A DNA stretch of 64,000 nt from Tepidicaulis marinus. Its GTDB lineage: Bacteria > Pseudomonadota > Alphaproteobacteria > Parvibaculales > Parvibaculaceae. Positions 15,664 to 23,605 of this stretch are shown here, piece after piece. Location: the NCBI RefSeq assembly GCF_000739695.1, contig NZ_BBIO01000014.1, forward strand, positions 42,801 to 106,800, given 5' to 3'. How positions within the stretch are numbered: position 1 is the first letter of the stretch; the number at the start of each line of letters is the position of its first letter. The notes beneath the pieces were generated by a model. That model saw nothing but the letters and a program-made list of their open reading frames with translations, had not been told where the DNA came from and did no database searches. The position numbers and the translations under genes are program-made.

Positions 15664-17304
15664 TTACGCGACCTCGCGGTCCTCGGCAATCATGACATTT
15701 TCCGGCGGCAGCGGCGCCTTGCCCAGCATGTCGTCGGAAATCTTCTCCGCGATCATGATGGTCGGGGCGTTGGTATTGCCGCCCACCAGCGTCGGCATGA
15801 CGGAGGCATCGACGACGCGCAGGTTTTCCAGCCCGTGCACGCGGCAGCGCTCGTCCACCACAGCCATGTTGTCCTTGCCCATCTTGGCGGTGCCGACGGG
15901 ATGATAGATCGTCTCGGCCGTCTCGCGGATCCAGGCATCGATCTGCTCGTCGGTTTTGACGTCTTCACCCGGCCAGAATTCCGCGCCCCGGTAAGGGTCC
16001 ATCGCCTTCTGCGCCAAAATCTCGCGCACCATCTTCACGCCTTCGCGCATCACGATGCGGTCGGCTTCCGCTTCCAGATAGTTCGGCTGGATGAGCGGCG
16101 CCTGGGAAGGATCGACGCTCTTCAGCCCGATAAAGCCGCGGCTTTCGGGGCGCAGCTGGCAGATATGCGTCGTATAAGCATGGCGGTCGGACTTGATCCG
16201 CGCATGATCGCGCATGAAGGCGGCCACGAAATGGATCTGCACATCCGGCACTTCCAGTTCCTTGCGCGTCTTCAGGAAGCCGCCGGACTCAAGCCCGTTC
16301 GAGGTGCCGACACCCGACTTGAAGAAGACATATTGCATACCCGTCATCAGCTGCTTGAGCGGGTTCGAAACCTGGCTATGCAGCGTGACAGGCTCCGGGC
16401 ATTCCTGGATCACCGTGCAATCGAGGTGGTCCTGCAGGTTCTGCCCGACACCTGGCAGATCGGCCACGACATCGATGCCGAATTTGCGCAGGTAATCGGC
16501 CTTGCCGATGCCTGAGAGCATGAGCGTCTGAGGCGAGTTGATTGCGCCGCCGCACAGAATGACTTCCGCATCGGCATAAGCTTTCTGCGTCTGCTTCTTC
16601 TGCACATATTCAACGCCGACGGCCTTGTTGCCTTCAAAGAGGATGCGCGAGGTCAGCGCTTCCACTTCCACCGTCAGATTGGGACGGCCGAGCGCAGGCA
16701 CAAGATAGCCCTTGGCCGCGCTGCAGCGCTGGCCGTTCTTGATCGTGTGCTGGTAGGGACCGACGCCTTCCTGCTGCGGGCCGTTGAAGTCATCCGTATA
16801 AGGATGGCCCGCCTGCTTGCCCGCCTCGACGAAGGCATCGAAAAGCACGTTGGGGCTGCGCCCATTGGAAACGCCGAGCGGCCCGTCGCCGCCATGGAAC
16901 GTGTCATTGCCGTTCTCATTGCCTTCCGAGCGGCGGAAATAGGGCAGCACATCGGAAAAGCCCCAGCCCTCAAGGCCCATCTGGCGCCACATGTCATAGT
17001 CGCGCGCATGGCCGCGGATATAGATCATGCCGTTGATGGAGGACGAACCGCCCAGCACCTTGCCGCGCGGCCAGTAAAGCTTGCGGTTGTTCAGATGAGG
17101 CTGGCCTTCGGTCCAGTAATACCAATTGGCGAATTCATTGCCGATCAGCTTGCCCACGCCTGCAGGCATATGAAAGAGGACGCTCTTGTCCTTGCCGCCA
17201 GCTTCCAGAAGCAGCACTTTCTTGCTCGGATCGGCGGACAGGCGGTTGGCCAGAACGCAGCCGGCGCTGCCGGCCCCGACAATGATGTAATCGTAACGTG
17301 TCAT
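15664..17304 (-). CDS. GMC-family FAD oxidoreductase (choline/alcohol dehydrogenase type)
   Basis: A 546-residue flavoprotein. The N-terminal dinucleotide motif is YIIVGAGSAGCVLANRL; GMC signature 1 is in RGKVLGGSSSINGMIY and signature 2 in GAINSPQTLMLSGIG. The C-terminal catalytic His is in YHPVGTAKMG, with the second conserved residue in GGNTNAPTIMIAEK. It oxidises an alcohol to an aldehyde, passing electrons to a quinone or oxygen. Relatives act on choline, alkanols or polyethylene glycol; the substrate here is unknown. Start 17304 follows GAAGGGAAG. No betaine genes are adjacent. Confidence 0.92.
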   Translation of the reverse strand: MTRYDYIIVGAGSAGCVLANRLSADPSKKVLLLEAGGKDKSVLFHMPAGVGKLIGNEFANWYYWTEGQPHLNNRKLYWPRGKVLGGSSSINGMIYIRGHARDYDMWRQMGLEGWGFSDVLPYFRRSEGNENGNDTFHGGDGPLGVSNGRSPNVLFDAFVEAGKQAGHPYTDDFNGPQQEGVGPYQHTIKNGQRCSAAKGYLVPALGRPNLTVEVEALTSRILFEGNKAVGVEYVQKKQTQKAYADAEVILCGGAINSPQTLMLSGIGKADYLRKFGIDVVADLPGVGQNLQDHLDCTVIQECPEPVTLHSQVSNPLKQLMTGMQYVFFKSGVGTSNGLESGGFLKTRKELEVPDVQIHFVAAFMRDHARIKSDRHAYTTHICQLRPESRGFIGLKSVDPSQAPLIQPNYLEAEADRIVMREGVKMVREILAQKAMDPYRGAEFWPGEDVKTDEQIDAWIRETAETIYHPVGTAKMGKDNMAVVDERCRVHGLENLRVVDASVMPTLVGGNTNAPTIMIAEKISDDMLGKAPLPPENVMIAEDREVA

Positions 17305-17437
17305 AAGCTTCCCTTCTCCACAGCTTCCCTGGCAAAGGCAGATGCGGCGGCCTTGTTCCGGCAACTCACTCCCTGCGCAGCCATTTAGGCTCGGCCATTT
17401 GGCCTTTGTTCTGATTTTGCCGAATTGTGATATGTCA

Positions 17438-17465
17438 GCAAAGATGACGCAAGCGTCATCTTTGC
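17438..17465. promoter_or_regulatory. 28-bp near-perfect palindrome between the OmpA-like and GMC genes
   Basis: GCAAAGATGACGC-AA-GCGTCATCTTTGC has two 13-base arms with a 2-base centre. It lies 30 bases past the OmpA-like stop and about 130 bases ahead of the GMC start. No T-run follows on either strand, so an operator for the GMC gene is more likely than a terminator. Confidence 0.6.
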
Positions 17466-17495
17466 CAAAGCGGGCGCGATGGCCCTTTTAAGCTT

Positions 17496-18401
17496 TTATG
17501 GGATCAGCGTGACCAGGGTGCGCCGGTTCAAGGGCTCGCGGACCCCGTCCCCTGTCGCGACGGCCGGCCGGGTTTCCCCATAGCCGATCGTCTCGATCGC
17601 TTCGGGCAGCGCGCCCATTTCCACCAGCACCGTTTTCACGATTTCCGCACGGCGCACGGAAAGCCCGTCATTATATGAGGCCGGGCCCGAAGTGTCCGTA
17701 TGCCCTTCCGCACGGATAAGGCCATGGCCGCCCGCGCGCGCCGTCTCGATGACGGTGTTGAGCACTTCCAGCGCCTCGGCGGAAAGCGACCATTCATCGA
17801 AGCCGAAATAGACGGTGAAATTCGCCGGCTGAGGCGCCTGCGCGACCGGCGCGGGGGCCGGAGCAAGGGCCGTTTCAAGGCGGCTGATATAGGAAAGGAA
17901 GCGGCCCCGGCATTCAAAGGCAGGCGCGGCGCCCGAATCCATGGCGATCTCATGCACCCAGCAATCATAAGCGGTCTGCGCCACCGCAGCCATGTCGGGC
18001 TCGGCTTCCTTGGCGCCGAGATTGAAGGCCGCCGTCAGGCGCTGGCGCGCATCGGCCGTCTCGGCCACGCTGGCAATCGCCGCCAAAGGCTCGACATCGA
18101 CGCCGCCCGCCGCTTCCAGCGCCTTGGCGGCATAGAACTCGGCCTGCTCATCCGCGCCTTGCCCGTCACGGGCCGTCGCCAGATTGAGATAGGAACGATA
18201 AAGCGCCTGCTGAAAAGCGGTGCCGCCCGGCACCGTCTCCAGCGCATCGTCATAAAGGCTCGAGGAACAAGCCGCGACGGCCAGACCGAGAAAAAGAAAC
18301 GCGGCATATTTAAGCGCCGCTCCTGATGAAGCGAGCACCGAATAGATTGCCTTCCCCCGGAAACCGTTTTTCACCGTGTTTTGTGCCGTGCCCCGCATCA
18401 T
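17496..18401 (-). CDS. OmpA-C-domain lipoprotein
   Basis: About 301 residues. A lipoprotein signal (AAFLFLGLAVAAC) precedes a helical region counting 'AKALEAAGG' and 'AVAQTAYDCWV'. A Pro/Ala linker (ALAPAPAPVAQAPQP) then leads to the OmpA peptidoglycan-binding domain: FTVYFGFDEWSLSAEALEV, AEGHTDTSG, LSVRRAEIVK, and NRRTLVTLI. It tethers the outer membrane to peptidoglycan. The start is uncertain: 18401 or 18398 give a long leader before the signal, and a GTG shortly before the hydrophobic stretch would give a conventional signal peptide. Confidence 0.82.
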   Translation of the reverse strand: MMRGTAQNTVKNGFRGKAIYSVLASSGAALKYAAFLFLGLAVAACSSSLYDDALETVPGGTAFQQALYRSYLNLATARDGQGADEQAEFYAAKALEAAGGVDVEPLAAIASVAETADARQRLTAAFNLGAKEAEPDMAAVAQTAYDCWVHEIAMDSGAAPAFECRGRFLSYISRLETALAPAPAPVAQAPQPANFTVYFGFDEWSLSAEALEVLNTVIETARAGGHGLIRAEGHTDTSGPASYNDGLSVRRAEIVKTVLVEMGALPEAIETIGYGETRPAVATGDGVREPLNRRTLVTLIP

Positions 18402-18631
18402 GCCCTCATCTTCGGCCGCGCCCTGCGGCCCCATTGCGCCGCTCGAAACGGCTTGTTCTTTGGTCCTGGGTTGTCCTAAGTAAGGTTAACCGCTTTAGTC
18501 TTATAGCGCGAAAAGAAGTGTTTAGGCCAGCAATGCCGCGCGGAACTGAAGCAACTCATTAACTTTCCTGTCCTAGGATAAACGGCAAAGAACACCATGC
18601 AGAATCGGCAGTTCAAAGGGGCGCGCCTGTC

Positions 18632-19249
18632 ATGCAGGAGAAGAAATTGAACGAAGATCGCCGCCGTGCGGAGCGTAAAGAGCTTTCCGTCGACGGCCGG
18701 CTGATGACGCCGGCTGGCGAGGAGTTCACCTGCAGCGTGCTCGACATCTCTTTGGTCGGCATCGCGCTTTCAACCCCCGCTCCGGCGAATCTCGACGACA
18801 AGGTCATCATCTATCTCAACGATCTGGGCCGTTTTGAAGGCAAGGTCGTGCGGATGATCAATGGCGGGTTTTGCGTCGAAATCCATCTGGTGACGCCGCG
18901 GCGCGAACGGGTTGCCGAACGTATCCGCTGGCTGTTCGAAAACCAGCGCCTGCCTGCCGCCTCTGCCGAAAGCCAACGCCAGTTCCCGCGCATCACGCCG
19001 AAGGAATCGGGCCTTGGCGCAGCTTCCCGCCTGATCCTGCCCAATGGTGAGCGCACCGAATGCCGCGTGCTCGACATGTCGCTGAGCGGGGCGCATTTGA
19101 AAACCGATCTGCGCCCGCCCATCGATTCGCGTGTGCAGGTGGGCCGCATGACCGGCCGCGTCGTGCGTCACACGCCGGAAGGGATCGGCGTGCATTTCGA
19201 CAATCTGGCAACCGAGCTGCCGACCGACGCCTCGCATCTGACCGAATAA
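18632..19249 (+). CDS. Tandem PilZ-domain protein (predicted c-di-GMP binding)
   Basis: A 205-residue soluble protein with two PilZ modules. The first (residues ~8-100) has RRAERKE and DISLVGIAL; the second (~113-200) has RQFPRI and DMSLSGAHL. PilZ domains bind cyclic-di-GMP through RXXXR and [D/N]XSXXG. The first module keeps both motifs approximately, while the second has only a weak arginine motif, so it may not bind. It is monocistronic. Likely role: second-messenger control of motility, envelope or holdfast, with the partner unknown. Confidence 0.82.
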   Translation: MQEKKLNEDRRRAERKELSVDGRLMTPAGEEFTCSVLDISLVGIALSTPAPANLDDKVIIYLNDLGRFEGKVVRMINGGFCVEIHLVTPRRERVAERIRWLFENQRLPAASAESQRQFPRITPKESGLGAASRLILPNGERTECRVLDMSLSGAHLKTDLRPPIDSRVQVGRMTGRVVRHTPEGIGVHFDNLATELPTDASHLTE

Positions 19250-19360
19250 TCGCGCCAAATTAGCAAAACAGGCCGCAAGGATGCAGGGACGCCCCGCTAT
19301 CCGCCCTGCGCGGTGGCCGTTAAACTGCCCCGTCAGAGAATCAAAAACGGGGCGGAACCC

Positions 19361-20062
19361 ATGTCAGACAATCTGCTGAGCTACGAAGTGAGGAACGGCG
19401 TTGCCGAAATCCGCATGGATGACGGGCGCGCCAACGCGCTTGGCCATGAGATGATCGGCGCGCTGAACGGCGCGCTCGACAAAGCCGAAAAAGAAGCAAG
19501 CGCCATTCTGCTCTCCGGGCGTGAAGGCCGCTTCTGCGCGGGCTTCGATCTGTCGGTCATGAGCGGCGGGCCGCTAGCCGTGCAGGAACTGGTGGGCTCC
19601 GGCGCCAAACTTCTCACCCGCCTTTATATGTACCCTCTGCCCGTCATCACCGCCTGCACCGGCCATGCGCTGGCCGCGGGCGGGCTTTTGCTGCTTGCCT
19701 CCGATTACCGGATCGGGGCGGAAGGCACATTCAAGATCGGGCTCAATGAAGTGGCGATCGGCATGACAACACCGCTTTTCCTGCTGCATTTCGCCCGCGA
19801 CCGCGTGCCCGCGCCGCTGTTCGACCAGGCCACCGTCCATGCGCGCATCTTCGATCCTGAAAGCGCGGTTGCCGCCGGTTTCCTTGATGAAACCGCTGCC
19901 CCGGACGCGCTAATGAGCACCGCCGCCGCAAAGGCCGAAGCCATGGGCGCGCTGCCCCGGGCTGCTTTTTCAGGCTCCAAACGCAAAGCCCATGGCCCCA
20001 CCGTTCGCCATATTGAAGACACACTCAGCGCCGATTCTTCGAGCTTTGATGGGGCGCATTAG
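19361..20062 (+). CDS. Crotonase/enoyl-CoA hydratase-family protein, short form
   Basis: A 233-residue crotonase, shorter than the usual ~260. The CoA/oxyanion-hole motifs are GREGRFCAGFDLSVM and CTGHALAAGGLLLLASDYR; a Glu lies in GLNEVAIGM where one catalytic Glu is expected. The normal C-terminal helix is abbreviated. The family hydrates or isomerises acyl-CoA double bonds; the reaction here is undetermined. Start 19361 follows GGGGCGGAA; the earlier in-frame start is not needed. Confidence 0.83.
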   Translation: MSDNLLSYEVRNGVAEIRMDDGRANALGHEMIGALNGALDKAEKEASAILLSGREGRFCAGFDLSVMSGGPLAVQELVGSGAKLLTRLYMYPLPVITACTGHALAAGGLLLLASDYRIGAEGTFKIGLNEVAIGMTTPLFLLHFARDRVPAPLFDQATVHARIFDPESAVAAGFLDETAAPDALMSTAAAKAEAMGALPRAAFSGSKRKAHGPTVRHIEDTLSADSSSFDGAH

Positions 20063-20086
20063 CCTCTGTTCGCAGGAGAACGGAAA

Positions 20087-20596
20087 ATGAGGCGGTTCAT
20101 GCATTTTCGCTTTCTGACCATCGGCCTGCTTGCCGCGGGCCTGGCTTTTGCCCAAGCCGCGCCGGCGCGGGCCGAGTGCGCCGTGGACAGCACCGAAGGC
20201 GTACTCGGCGGGCTTGCCGGGGCGGCGCTCGGCGGTTTTCTCGGCTCGAAAATCGGCAGCGGTTCGGGCAAGACAGCCGCCACGATCGGCGGCGCCTTGC
20301 TGGGCGGCTTTGCGGGCAATCAGGCCGCGCGCAATCTGACCTGCCAGGACCAGTCCTATATGTACGACACCACCCAGTCTTCGCTGGAGCGCTACCCTTC
20401 AGGCCAGAGCGCCACCTGGCGCAACCCCGATAGCGGACATTGGGGCACGGTGACGCCGGTCAGCACCTACCAAGGTGAGGGCGGGCGCAATTGCCGCGAG
20501 TTCGAGCAGACGATCTATATCGACGGCCAGCCGGAACAGGCGACCGGCACGGCCTGCCGCCAGGGTGACGGCACCTGGAAAATCATCGGCGGATAA
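20087..20596 (+). CDS. Glycine-zipper 2TM surface antigen (17-kDa antigen-like)
   Basis: A 169-residue exported protein with a signal peptide ending APARA. The glycine zipper GVLGGLAGAALGGFLGSKIG...IGGALLGGFAGNQ follows at about 40-85, then a Cys-containing C-terminal domain with WRNPDSGHWGTVTP and CREFEQTIYIDG, as in the RT0821/Lpp0805 family. It probably inserts in the outer membrane. The mature protein begins EC but there is no lipobox. The gene follows the crotonase after 24 bases and may be co-transcribed; a terminator follows. Confidence 0.86.
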   Translation: MRRFMHFRFLTIGLLAAGLAFAQAAPARAECAVDSTEGVLGGLAGAALGGFLGSKIGSGSGKTAATIGGALLGGFAGNQAARNLTCQDQSYMYDTTQSSLERYPSGQSATWRNPDSGHWGTVTPVSTYQGEGGRNCREFEQTIYIDGQPEQATGTACRQGDGTWKIIGG

Positions 20597-20617
20597 GAGC
20601 GCACGCTGAAGCGGTTT

Positions 20618-20656
20618 GAAACGGGAGATGGCACCGCCGTCTCCCGTTTTTCTTTG
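20618..20656 (+). terminator. Intrinsic terminator after the surface antigen gene
   Basis: AAACGGGAGA / TCTCCCGTTT stem followed by TTCTTT. The 11-base loop can pair further internally. Confidence 0.88.
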
Positions 20657-20679
20657 CGCCCGCCCGGGAGGACCAGACG

Positions 20680-20822
20680 AAATTGCCTCAAATTATTCGA
20701 AAAGAAATCTGAAAATTGAATACAAATAAAAATAAGAGATAATAAAAGTATATATAAATACTCGCTGAACTTATCTCAAATACATACTCCAATTTTGGAA
20801 ATATAGAAACTCGAGACGTGTA
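20680..20822. other. AT-rich island upstream of the BTLCP gene
   Basis: About 140 bases with very low GC (AATAAAAATAAGAGATAATA, then TATATATAAATA) in an otherwise GC-rich window. It holds no gene. This is a likely promoter/UP-element or nucleoid-protein binding region for the gene at 20862. Confidence 0.55.
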
Positions 20823-20858
20823 ACTTACCCAATACAGGATCGAAAGATCGGGGTAAGT
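20823..20858 (+). promoter_or_regulatory. Structured 5' leader that ends at the BTLCP start codon
   Basis: ACTTACCC pairs perfectly with GGGTAAGT. Nested inside, GATC-GAAA-GATC forms a small hairpin with a GNRA loop. The right arm contains the only purine-rich ribosome-binding candidate (GGGGTAAG) and ends 3 bases before the ATG at 20862, so folding would hide the ribosome site. Confidence 0.55.
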
Positions 20859-20861
20859 ACA

Positions 20862-21626
20862 ATGTTCTTGATGCGTTTAGTTATCAGCGTCGCATTGGTG
20901 CTGTATCTGGTGGGGTGCCAGACTATTGCGCCGGATGCGACGTCCGGGCTCAAAGCCGGTAAGCCTTTGGCGCCGGCCGGAGCCCTTCAACCCGTTTCCA
21001 TGGAAGCGGGCTCTCAGGTCGTTCCCCCCTTCGGCTATATCGGATTTTGCCTGCGCCATGCCGCGGAGTGCGAAACCGGCACCCAGACGCCCTCCAGCGT
21101 CGAGCTGACGCCCGAAAAATGGCGCGAGCTCAACGAGGTGAACGATTACGTCAACAAAGCCATCCGGCCGGTCGAAGATATCGACCTTTATAGCCGTGCC
21201 GAATGGTGGGCCTATCCGGGTGAAGAAGGCGGCGACTGCGAAGACTACGCCCTGCTCAAGCGTAAATTGCTGATCGAGCGCGGCTGGCCTGCGGATGCGC
21301 TGCTGCTCTCGGTGGTGAAGGAATGGAACGGGGCCGGTCATGCCGTCCTCACCGCCGTCACCGACAAGGGCGATTACGCGCTCGACAATCAGGCCGCCAA
21401 TATCGTGCTCTGGAAAGACACGCCCTATAGCTGGGTGAAACGCCAGTCCCGCACCCATCCTTACATGTGGGTCAATCTCGACCCCGAACGGGAAGCGGAA
21501 ATCCGCCTTGCCAGCGCCGAGGTGCCGAAGCGCCCGGCTCTGCAAAAGCCTGCCGCAGCGCCGGAAGGCACCTCAAACCTGCAAAAGCCGCTTGAAGAAG
21601 GCGTCTTGAAGCAGAGCGTGAATTAG
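20862..21626 (+). CDS. Bacterial transglutaminase-like cysteine protease (BTLCP, LapG-related) lipoprotein
   Basis: A 254-residue lipoprotein with lipobox YLVGC (Cys19) and a BTLCP/DUF920 domain. The triad is Cys126 in EGGDCEDYA, His160 in GAGHAVLT and Asp175 in ALDNQ. The best-known relative, LapG, is a periplasmic protease that releases adhesins when c-di-GMP falls. No LapD or LapA lies next to it, so its substrate is unknown. The C-terminal 45 residues are Pro/Ala/Lys-rich and probably disordered. Expression may be set by the structured leader directly before the ATG. Confidence 0.87.
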   Translation: MFLMRLVISVALVLYLVGCQTIAPDATSGLKAGKPLAPAGALQPVSMEAGSQVVPPFGYIGFCLRHAAECETGTQTPSSVELTPEKWRELNEVNDYVNKAIRPVEDIDLYSRAEWWAYPGEEGGDCEDYALLKRKLLIERGWPADALLLSVVKEWNGAGHAVLTAVTDKGDYALDNQAANIVLWKDTPYSWVKRQSRTHPYMWVNLDPEREAEIRLASAEVPKRPALQKPAAAPEGTSNLQKPLEEGVLKQSVN

Positions 21627-21628
21627 GA

Positions 21629-21657
21629 GATCGGGCAGGCTCCGCCTGCCCCACGAT
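21629..21657. terminator. Strong hairpin after the BTLCP gene (weak terminator candidate)
   Basis: GGGCAGGC-TCC-GCCTGCCC lies just past the stop. No U-run follows, so it is a transcript-end stabiliser or a non-canonical terminator. A second inverted repeat CAGGCCC/GGGCCTG sits at 21667-21693. Confidence 0.4.
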
Positions 21658-21780
21658 CCCCCCGATCAGGCCCTTTCACCCCCCTTGGGCCTGGTCCTGT
21701 CGAGGCCGGTCCCGTCGCGAGGCGGGGCCGGCTGGCACAGTTTCAAGCCCTGAGAAAGTGAAAGCGGAAGGAACCGGCTG

Positions 21781-22560
21781 TTACCGGCCCTTCCATTGGG
21801 GTTTGCGCTTTTCGGCAAAGGCGCGCGGGCCTTCGATAAGATCTTCGCTTTTGAAAAGAGCCGCGACGGCGGGATATTTTCCGTTCACCGCCTTTTCAAG
21901 ATTGGCTTCGTCGAGCCCTTTATAAACGCTCTCTTTCGAGGCTTTGATCGACATGGGCGAGCATTCCATGATCAGCCCGGCCCAGCGCTTGGCCGCCTCA
22001 AGAAGCTGATCGGCGGGCACGACTTCATTGACGAAACCGAGCTGGCGCCCTTCTTCCGCGCCCACAACGCGCCCCGTCAGAATCATACCCATGGCCTGCT
22101 TCAGGCCGATCTGGCGCGGCAGCCGGTGGAGACCGCCCGCCAGCGCAGCGAGGCCAACTTTGGGCTCGGGCAGTGCGAAGTTCGCCTTGTCGGAGGCGAT
22201 GATGAGATCGCAGGCCAGCGCGATTTCAAAGCCGCCACCCATGGCAACGCCGTTTACCGCGGCAATGACCGGCTTGTTGAGATCATAGCGCGCGGTGAGC
22301 CCGGCAAAGCCCGTGGCCGGCACTTCCAGCTTGTTGCCTTCGGCCTGGTATTTCAGATCGTTGCCTGCCGAAAAAGCGCGCTCGCCTGCCCCGGTGATGA
22401 TCGCCACCCAAAGGTCGGGATCGGCGGCAAAATCGTTGAAGACTTTTTCCAGCTCGAAATTGGCCGGCGGGTGCAGCGAGTTCATGCGGTCGGGACGGTT
22501 CATCGTCACGATCAAAAGGTGCCCCTCGCGCTCCACCGAGCAGAATTCATAATCAGCCAT
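21781..22560 (-). CDS. Enoyl-CoA hydratase (crotonase family, CaiD-like)
   Basis: A 259-residue crotonase. The oxyanion motifs are ERAFSAGNDLKYQ and NGVAMGGGFEIALACD; one catalytic Glu is in ALPEPKVG. The segment AAGGLHRLPRQIG replaces the usual GGTQRLPR, as in carnitinyl-CoA dehydratase relatives. It most likely hydrates an enoyl-CoA in fatty-acid or aromatic breakdown. The C-terminal FAEKRKPQWKGR is typical of the family. The ATG at 22560 has AGGGAGCA upstream (CAGGGAGCAACAG). It is a single gene. Confidence 0.89.
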   Translation of the reverse strand: MADYEFCSVEREGHLLIVTMNRPDRMNSLHPPANFELEKVFNDFAADPDLWVAIITGAGERAFSAGNDLKYQAEGNKLEVPATGFAGLTARYDLNKPVIAAVNGVAMGGGFEIALACDLIIASDKANFALPEPKVGLAALAGGLHRLPRQIGLKQAMGMILTGRVVGAEEGRQLGFVNEVVPADQLLEAAKRWAGLIMECSPMSIKASKESVYKGLDEANLEKAVNGKYPAVAALFKSEDLIEGPRAFAEKRKPQWKGR

Positions 22561-22792
22561 CTGTTGCTCCCTGTTAGCCGCCCGCCTTACCCGAACAGCG
22601 CTTTATTTCTTCCAATTTGCCGCGCGCGGCGCCCAAGAACAAGCCAGGGGCCTGTCCCGCGCCCAAGACTTCAAATTCTCGTAATCGGACGCTGCGGCAG
22701 CCCGGGGTAAGCCTCCATTAAGCATTCTGCCGTTAAGTTGCCTTGTGGTGAAAAGCCGCCACAAATCCGTTTCGAATCAAGGCACACAGGGG

Positions 22793-23581
22793 ATGAGCGC
22801 CCAGATCAACCAGGCAGAACCCGACATGGCAGAGACGGCCGCGCCCGCTGGCGATGTCCGGCCGGAGGCTGCAGGCGAAACCGGCACCGCAAGCCCAGCT
22901 TCTGCGGAAGCCGCCGCTCCGGCCGCCGAAGAACAATCCGGGCAGCCGCAAGCGGCGAGCGAAACAAAGACCTTCTGGACACTGAAATATGGCGACCAGA
23001 TCTACGGTCCCTATTCGCAAGACGCCATGGAGCGGTATATCGGCGAAGGCCGGATCGTGGCGCAAAGCGTTATCGCGCCTGCAGGCAGCGAGGACTGGAA
23101 ATTCGCCAAGGATGTGAGCGTCTTCGCCGTTCACTTCGGCAGCGCGCCCGCGCAGCCGGGTGCGCAGACTGGTGCGGAAGCTGGCCTTCAGGCCAGCACA
23201 CAGCCCGACCGGCGCGCGAACCGCAGAGCCGCCGATACCGGCGATGACCGCCCCGCCTACGGTCCTGCCAAAGGCCAGGTCGACCGGCGCAAACGGCCCG
23301 AGACGAATAATTTCGTCATCATCGCCGAAATCAAATCGCACCATGGACCGGAACTCGAACGGGCACTGATGTCCGCGGGTCCCGCCATGAAGATCGCCAG
23401 CAATGCCTGGGTGCTGAGCGCCAAGACATCCGCGCCCGGCCTGCTCAACCAGCTCAGCCAGCATATCGGCCGCATGGATCAGCTTTTCATTTCCGATGCC
23501 ACATCGGACCGGATCGCCTGGTTCAATTTCGGGCCGGAGATGGACGCCAAGGTCCGCCGCGTCTGGCGCAAACCAACCTGA
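22793..23581 (+). CDS. GYF_2-domain (DUF4339) protein
   Basis: A 262-residue protein. An Ala/Glu/Pro-rich disordered N-terminus (~55 residues) precedes a GYF_2 domain (about 60-105: FWTLKYGDQIYGPYSQDAM...AQSVIAPAGSEDWKFA). Then come a low-complexity linker and a C-terminal domain with FVIIAEIKSHHGPELERALM and a WFNFGPEMDAKVRRVW end. GYF_2 domains bind proline-rich peptides. No membrane segment is present. An in-frame GTG at 22745 is an alternative start. Function unknown. Confidence 0.72.
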   Translation: MSAQINQAEPDMAETAAPAGDVRPEAAGETGTASPASAEAAAPAAEEQSGQPQAASETKTFWTLKYGDQIYGPYSQDAMERYIGEGRIVAQSVIAPAGSEDWKFAKDVSVFAVHFGSAPAQPGAQTGAEAGLQASTQPDRRANRRAADTGDDRPAYGPAKGQVDRRKRPETNNFVIIAEIKSHHGPELERALMSAGPAMKIASNAWVLSAKTSAPGLLNQLSQHIGRMDQLFISDATSDRIAWFNFGPEMDAKVRRVWRKPT

Positions 23582-23605
23582 TTTCTTCTTATTTTTGCTG
23601 CGGCT

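Noticed and set aside
21733..21748. Third type of sigma-54-like match (TGGCACAGTTTCAAGC)
   Set aside because: The GC is one base too far from GG and the TTGC core is absent.
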